DNA of 64,000 nt from Neiella litorisoli (lineage in GTDB: Bacteria; Pseudomonadota; Gammaproteobacteria; Enterobacterales; Neiellaceae), in the NCBI RefSeq assembly GCF_014773395.1, contig NZ_JACXAF010000014.1, positions 62,001 through 126,000 on the forward strand, read 5' to 3'. Each line of letters opens with the position of its first letter. Positions within the stretch are counted from its first letter, which is position 1. A program made the translations under genes and the position numbers. The notes beneath the pieces were generated by a model. It did no database searches and was not told the origin of the DNA. It saw only the letters and a program-made list of their open reading frames with translations. Shown piece by piece: positions 63,048 through 64,000 of the stretch.

Positions 63048-64000
63048 ATGACCGACTTGCAAACCGCACTTGCTGAGATTAAAAGGGGTGCAGAGGAAAT
63101 TCTGGTCGAAGACGAACTGGTTGAAAAACTAAAATTAGATCGCCCGCTGATCGTCAAGTTAGGTGCCGATCCAACGGCACCGGATATCCACTTAGGTCAC
63201 ACCGTGATCCTGACCAAATTGCGCCAGTTTCAACAACTCGGCCATCAAGTGGTGTTCCTGATTGGTGACTTCACCGGCATGGTTGGTGACCCAACAGGCA
63301 AAAATTCTACGCGTCCACCGCTGACCAAAGAGCAAGTACTTGCTAACGCCGAAACCTACAAAGAGCAGGTTTTCAAAATTCTCGACCCAGAGAAAACACG
63401 CGTTGTGTTTAACTCGGAGTGGCTGGCAGAACTAGGCGCTGAAGGCATGATCCGCTTGGCTGCAAAGCAAACTGTTGCCCGTATGCTTGAGCGTGATGAT
63501 TTTAAAAAGCGTTACACCGGTGGCCAGCCGATTGCGATTCATGAATTCATGTATCCGTTGCTGCAAGGCTATGACTCAGTGGCGCTAAATGCCGACATTG
63601 AGCTTGGTGGTACCGATCAGAAGTTCAACCTGTTGATGGGCCGTGAGCTGCAAAAAGACGCCGGTCAAAAGCCTCAGGTAGTGCTGACCATGCCACTGCT
63701 GGAAGGTTTGGACGGCGTTAAGAAAATGTCCAAGTCAGCTAATAACTACATTGGTATTTCTGAGCCAGCCGATGAGATGTTCGGCAAAATCATGTCGATT
63801 TCAGATGACTTGATGTGGCGTTACTACCAACTGCTGAGCTACCGTCCGTTGGCTGAAATTGAGCAGCTTAAAGCCGATGTTGAAGCTGGCAAAAACCCAC
63901 GAGATGTCAAAATCGCACTAGCCAAAGAAATCATTGCTCGGTTCCACGACCAAGCAGCGGCTGATGGCGCGGAGCAGGCGTTTATTGCGCGCTTCCAAAA
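63048..64000 (+). CDS. tyrS: Tyrosine--tRNA ligase, partial at the right edge
   Basis: This is an open frame of 317 codons running off the right end, starting at ATG 63048 behind AAAAAAAGGGG. The class I synthetase motifs are visible: [20 protein letters not shown] (the HIGH region), [32 protein letters not shown] and [15 protein letters not shown] (KMSKS). This is the TyrS type that binds tRNA-Tyr through a C-terminal S4-like domain, which is not yet reached. Upstream 196 bp hold an AT-rich region without a clean -35/-10 pair (TACAAT at 63001-63006 is a possible -10). Confidence 0.95.
   Translation, partial: MTDLQTALAEIKRGAEEILVEDELVEKLKLDRPLIVKLGADPTAPDIHLGHTVILTKLRQFQQLGHQVVFLIGDFTGMVGDPTGKNSTRPPLTKEQVLANAETYKEQVFKILDPEKTRVVFNSEWLAELGAEGMIRLAAKQTVARMLERDDFKKRYTGGQPIAIHEFMYPLLQGYDSVALNADIELGGTDQKFNLLMGRELQKDAGQKPQVVLTMPLLEGLDGVKKMSKSANNYIGISEPADEMFGKIMSISDDLMWRYYQLLSYRPLAEIEQLKADVEAGKNPRDVKIALAKEIIARFHDQAAADGAEQAFIARFQ

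Noticed and set aside
1-64000. CRISPR arrays, prophage, integrons, insertion sequences, tRNA or rRNA genes
   Set aside because: No regularly spaced repeats, transposase or integrase motifs, tRNA cloverleaf or rRNA sequence were recognised anywhere in the window.

Overview
The window is about 64 kb of ordinary chromosomal DNA from a marine-type gammaproteobacterium, most likely in or near the Alteromonadales (Shewanella, Ferrimonas, Idiomarina relatives). The pointers are an rpsF-priB-rpsR-rplI operon, a MotX-type sodium-motor flagellar protein beside rnr-rlmB, mpl-ubiX, class I fbp, and several families frequent in Shewanella and Vibrio (DUF2750, DUF2333, a TIGR03899-like protein). I see no prophage, IS transposase, CRISPR array, rRNA or tRNA. 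The assignment comes from gene content only.

The centrepiece is 4.2-14.8 kb, a complete guanidine uptake and degradation operon: an SsuABC/TauABC-type ABC transporter (4741-7549), two DUF1989 proteins matching carboxyguanidine deiminase (7591-8978), a biotin-dependent guanidine (urea-type) carboxylase (9280-12924) and allophanate hydrolase (12921-14732), closed by a strong terminator. Its control region appears stacked: two identical NtrC-like half-sites 30 bp apart, a near-consensus sigma-54 promoter, a guanidine-I (ykkC) riboswitch in the leader, and a second, internal guanidine-II (mini-ykkC) riboswitch before the carboxylase. The internal riboswitch is followed by about 100 nt of further RNA structure and a 19-codon ORF that ends three bases before the carboxylase start. 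One aptamer-I strand is perfectly complementary to the Shine-Dalgarno region of the first gene.

Layout. 0-4.2 kb: a CheX fragment, a duplicated-domain membrane protein, two orphan periplasmic solute-binding-like proteins and an unknown membrane-anchored protein. 14.8-18.9 kb: dusA, a three-gene set of tiny envelope proteins ending in PspC, a PCu(A)C copper chaperone and DUF2333. 18.9-24.0 kb: the assimilatory sulfate operon cysJ-cysI-cysH-cobA (SUMT makes the siroheme precursor for CysI). 24.0-28.5 kb: motX behind a sigma-28-like promoter, then rnr, rlmB and DUF2750. 28.5-30.8 kb: a retropepsin-like protease and a beta-lactamase-fold hydrolase on the minus strand. 30.8-32.5 kb: ribosomal operon. 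32.5-34.2 kb: a GST and a TIGR03899-like protein. 34.2-41.0 kb: a 1750-residue hybrid sensor kinase followed by an HD-GYP response regulator that carries an apparent one-base frameshift in a run of seven A. 41.0-52.6 kb: ppa, fbp, mpl, ubiX, hpt, a YadGH-type ABC exporter, a TrmB-like methyltransferase, a lipoprotein, hemL, a ClC channel and DUF6776. 52.6-64 kb: erpA behind an IscR-type site, an RND efflux pair, rlmJ, a sulfotransferase, an orphan sugar-binding-type protein, anmK, an M23 peptidase and the 5' part of tyrS.

Terminators, palindromes and promoter motifs were read by eye. No folding, alignment or database search was run, so regulatory calls are pattern matches and family calls rest on recognised motifs and neighbours.
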